25,173 nucleotides of DNA, from positions 2,206 through 27,378 of IMG/VR virus record IMGVR_UViG_3300030106_001150; one strand, given 5' to 3'. The DNA is from a virus. Below, one piece after another: positions 23,297 to 25,173 of this stretch. The translations under genes were made by a program, and so were the position numbers. Under the pieces are notes generated by a model that was given only the letters and a program-made list of their open reading frames with translations, did not search any database and was not told the origin of the DNA. Numbering within the stretch: the stretch's first letter is position 1; each line of letters opens with the position of its first letter.

Positions 23297-24014
23297 TTGG
23301 ATAATACGTTTTCGGAGTTATATAAGACGATGATGACGACCCGTCTTCCGTCAACGCTCTATTTAATTCATCTTCATAATAGAGTTTCATCTCTTGACAT
23401 CTTTGCGGTTGATACTTTTGACATAAATAAAAAGCTAAACCTGATACCATACAAGGTACAAATCTATAAGGAACATCAGTAGCATTTGTGTAAACACCTA
23501 CGTCTTGAACTCTTTTGACATAATAATAGTTTATAAAATTACCAGCTTGTGATGCACCTGGTGTTAAATACAAAGTGATTGTAACTTTATCAATAAATCT
23601 TTGTACAAAATATTGTGAAGGTTGCCCTGTTGCAGTTTTATTTGATAGACCTTGATATGTAGATCTATTTATTTTTGTAAGAGGTGAGTCAACATTTGAA
23701 GCTCTGTAATTTGCTTCTAATATATCGTCAACACCATAAACAGCTGTAGCATCAGAAGTGCCATCACCTGTTGATCTAAACATTGTGTAAACAGCTTGGC
23801 CATTTACTAATGTAAGATTGTTGTTTGCTACTTCCCAATAGTGAAGTCCTCTATTACCCCACTCTTGAAACATAATATTTAAAGATCTTCTGGCAGTTTT
23901 CATATGTCCACCATTTAAAGTAAAGATACCTAAACGATCAAAAGCTTCTTCGATTATCTCATCGATAGCAAATGTTTTGTCGAACGTTGTAGTTCCTGAA
24001 GTAGTGTTAGCCAT
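23289..24014 (-). CDS. tail/connector adaptor protein, P22 gp4 / T7 gp11-like
   Basis: This 241-residue protein has the layout of podoviral head-to-tail adaptors. An N-terminal helical part ('IDEIIEEAFDRLGI', residues 17-30) is followed by 'MKTARRSLNIMFQEWGNRG' (38-56), the helix typical of gp4-like tail accessory factors. A beta-rich middle comes next (about 66-170), then a C-terminal helix pair ('YRFVPCMVSGLAFYLCQKY', about 183-201) and a short tail. Adaptors of this kind bind the portal ring and begin tail assembly. A GGAG site precedes the ATG. Its end overlaps the next start by eight bases. The adaptor family is fairly secure; which T7 or P22 protein is the closest equivalent is not. Confidence 0.75.
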   Translation of the reverse strand: MANTTSGTTTFDKTFAIDEIIEEAFDRLGIFTLNGGHMKTARRSLNIMFQEWGNRGLHYWEVANNNLTLVNGQAVYTMFRSTGDGTSDATAVYGVDDILEANYRASNVDSPLTKINRSTYQGLSNKTATGQPSQYFVQRFIDKVTITLYLTPGASQAGNFINYYYVKRVQDVGVYTNATDVPYRFVPCMVSGLAFYLCQKYQPQRCQEMKLYYEDELNRALTEDGSSSSSYITPKTYYPSV

Positions 24015-24023
24015 TTAATCTCC

Positions 24024-24293
24024 TTACTTGTCTAATATAATCGTAGCAATAGCGTTTGAAATTGCTGATACGGTCATGCCGCCTTCAAACAAAATACCAT
24101 CTTCTGCTAAGTTATATGCAAAGACATCTCCAGCTGGAACATCTACTTGAAACTGTGTAACAGAGTTACCGTCTTGTAAAGTTACTGAACCTGCTGATCC
24201 AGTTGAAGCTAAAATAATTCCTCTTAATCTAGTTCTTCCTCCAAAGACCGATGTAGCATCTGTTTTTCTAACTGCTTTTACATCTGATTTCAT
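24024..24293 (-). CDS. small virion-type protein, 89 aa
   Basis: This is an 89-residue protein. After a basic N-terminus (MKSDVKAVRKTDATSVFGGR, residues 1-20) it is composed almost wholly of short alternating hydrophobic strands, for example RGIILAST and ATIILDK. The general plan resembles small beta-sandwich virion proteins of marine phages, as does the 116-residue product at 9204-9554. An AAGGAG site precedes the ATG. It lies between an abundant virion protein and a connector gene. The role is unknown; a decoration or head-completion protein is plausible from position only. Confidence 0.55.
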   Translation of the reverse strand: MKSDVKAVRKTDATSVFGGRTRLRGIILASTGSAGSVTLQDGNSVTQFQVDVPAGDVFAYNLAEDGILFEGGMTVSAISNAIATIILDK

Positions 24294-24312
24294 TTTTTAA
24301 TCTCCTTATTGG

Positions 24313-24359
24313 TCTTGGTGGGTATTGAGATCAAAAAGTCTCAAAGTTTCCCACCAAGA
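24313..24359 (-). promoter_or_regulatory. two-tier intercistronic hairpin
   Basis: The 74-base gap after the 191-residue gene holds a perfect 10-bp stem (arms 24359-24350 and 24322-24313, TCTTGGTGGG/CCCACCAAGA). Inside it is a second 6-bp stem (24344-24339 with 24330-24325, TTGAGA/TCTCAA) with an 8-base loop. The structure ends about ten bases before the AAGGAG site of the next gene. No U-tract follows, so full termination is unlikely. A transcript-end stabiliser, processing site or partial attenuator fits better. Confidence 0.6.
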
Positions 24360-24367
24360 TAATTAAA

Positions 24368-24943
24368 TTAGATAGTTAAATCTAAAGTTTGTGATCCAAC
24401 AACTCCAATAAATGTTAAAGTCATTGTCACACCAGATCCGCCTGGCACACCAGAAACAACAGCTGCAACTTCATCAGCTGTAGCTAAAGCTCCGTCTGTT
24501 CCAGAAATACCTCTAAGACCGTTACAACCAAAGATTCCTTTGAATCCAGTTGAGTTAACAGCAACTGAAATGCCATCAACATAGTCATCAGTGTCAGCTT
24601 GAACTCCAATGTCTTGTAAGTTCACAGCGTTTGCTGCTGCAGTGTCAACTGTAACCATTACCGCTACCGGTAAAAAGTTAGCAGGCATTCCGATAGATGC
24701 TTCGTTTGCAGTTGTAGCTGCTGCACCGATCGTGATTGTAGCTTGGTATGTTTGAACTGTAAAACTGTCTGTTGCTATCGAGTTAAGCAATAACGCACCT
24801 GCTCTTGAAGCAGCTGTCGTATTAGCTTTATTCGCAGAAAACAAATCAGCGAGTTTAGTTACCACACCTGTAGATGTGTTTTTTGTAATAGCCTCAAATC
24901 CGTTCTCCGAACGTACTGGACCATTAAACGTTGTATTTGCCAT
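24368..24943 (-). CDS. putative abundant virion protein, 191 aa
   Basis: The 191-residue protein starts MANTTFNGPVRSENG, an opening I associate with structural proteins of marine phages. It is dominated by Ala, Thr, Val and Gly in beta-strand-like stretches, has few charged residues and no transmembrane segment, and ends in a hydrophobic strand (SQTLDLTI). The ATG is supported by a strong AGGAGG site seven bases upstream. It is the first complete gene after a promoter-like site and is followed by a strong intercistronic hairpin, which suggests high expression. It may be a capsid, decoration or tail surface protein. I cannot assign a precise role. Confidence 0.6.
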   Translation of the reverse strand: MANTTFNGPVRSENGFEAITKNTSTGVVTKLADLFSANKANTTAASRAGALLLNSIATDSFTVQTYQATITIGAAATTANEASIGMPANFLPVAVMVTVDTAAANAVNLQDIGVQADTDDYVDGISVAVNSTGFKGIFGCNGLRGISGTDGALATADEVAAVVSGVPGGSGVTMTLTFIGVVGSQTLDLTI

Positions 24944-24965
24944 AATTATATCCTCCTAGTTTTCC

Positions 24966-25006
24966 GAACGTAGTCTCTAGGCCGTCGACTATACTCGTCT
25001 ACGTTC
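24966..25006 (-). promoter_or_regulatory. 5' leader hairpin upstream of a strong RBS
   Basis: An 8-bp perfect inverted repeat (arms 25006-24999 and 24973-24966, GAACGTAG/CTACGTTC) encloses 25 bases, which contain further small palindromes (GTCGAC, GGCC). It is followed by AGGAGG seven bases before the ATG at 24943. There is no U-run after the stem, so it is not a normal intrinsic terminator. A leader structure that stabilises the mRNA of an abundant protein is the more likely role, by inference. Confidence 0.4.
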
Positions 25007-25028
25007 TAATTAATTGTATAGTAAGTAT

Positions 25029-25057
25029 TTTATATAGCAGATTTTTAAGAAGTGCAA
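25029..25057 (-). promoter_or_regulatory. sigma70-like promoter before the virion-protein block
   Basis: Read on the minus strand, a TTGCAC -35 box (25057-25052) is followed after exactly 17 bases by a TATAAA -10 box (25034-25029). It lies in the 158-base gap between the upstream partial gene and the 191-residue protein. The gap then continues into a structured leader and a strong ribosome binding site. It is a consensus-based call in AT-rich DNA, so chance matches are possible. Confidence 0.42.
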
Positions 25058-25101
25058 GAGATCGCGTAGTGAAGTTACGTTTTCAACGATGTAGCTTTTG
25101 T

Positions 25102-25173
25102 TTACGTAGCTACTGATACGCTGGGGGCTGCATCTTCGATCTTACTAGCTAATGAAGCTGCTTCTGCTTCTGC
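25102..25173 (-). CDS. 3' end of an upstream phage gene (partial)
   Basis: On the minus strand only one frame is open from the window edge. It encodes 23 residues ending in ASKIEDAAPSVSVAT and a TAA stop at 25104-25102; the other two frames stop within nine codons. The visible tail is rich in Ala and Glu (AEAEAAS). It sits just upstream of the virion-protein block and points the same way, so it is probably the C-terminus of a head or scaffold-related protein, but the family cannot be recognised from so short a piece. Confidence 0.55.
   Translation of the reverse strand, partial: AEAEAASLASKIEDAAPSVSVAT

Noticed and set aside
24966-25006. Intrinsic terminator for the upstream gene
   Set aside because: The stem is followed by GGAAAAC and not a U-run, and it sits directly before a strong ribosome binding site. 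A leader element fits better.

Overview
The window reads as part of the late (structural) region of a tailed bacteriophage, most likely a podovirus-like marine phage of the kind known from SAR11 (pelagiphage) and uncultured Mediterranean phage collections. The evidence is a low G+C content by eye (roughly one third), tightly packed genes all on the minus strand, and many protein families typical of those phages. These include P22 gp4/T7 gp11-like adaptors, a gp10-like nozzle protein, the DDIPAML...FVFTADAVRG internal protein, MPILGSFAAGSGKG glycine-rich tips and WG-repeat fibres. The host assignment is inference. Transcription runs from high to low coordinates. No tRNA, integrase, IS element or CRISPR array was seen, and no gap exceeds 300 bases.

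Layout in transcription order. (1) 25173-21364: the 3' end of an unidentified gene, a promoter-like site and 5' leader hairpin, then small virion proteins and two tail/connector adaptor proteins. (2) 21348-17139: the fibre block. It holds a 561-residue protein with a cupredoxin-like head and nine WG repeats, a 356-residue fibre protein, a glycine-rich tip protein and a small accessory protein. (3) 17120-11654: an accessory 'decoration' operon of ten genes joined mostly by overlapping stops and starts. It has three intact 2-oxoglutarate/Fe(II) oxygenases, one degenerate relative, a small unknown gene, a carbamoyltransferase split into two ORFs, a sulfotransferase, an adenylylsulfate-kinase-like protein and a small nucleotidyltransferase. 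(4) 11637-9002: the nozzle/stabilisation-like protein and three small genes, one of 54 codons. (5) 9030-6790: a second decoration block with a fourth intact oxygenase and two glycosyltransferases. (6) 6738-1: putative internal virion/DNA-ejection proteins, including a 1334-residue giant, and the start of one more that runs off the window.

The most interesting reading is that blocks 3 and 5 form one chemical system embedded among tail genes. Oxygenases could create hydroxyl groups, which sulfo-, carbamoyl- and glycosyl-transferases could then cap on a virion protein, fibre glycan or cell-surface glycan. Within it, nucleotidyltransferase, APS-kinase-like and sulfotransferase genes are adjacent and overlapping, which looks like a minimal PAPS-making and sulfate-transfer cassette. 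Target and chemistry are not visible in the sequence.
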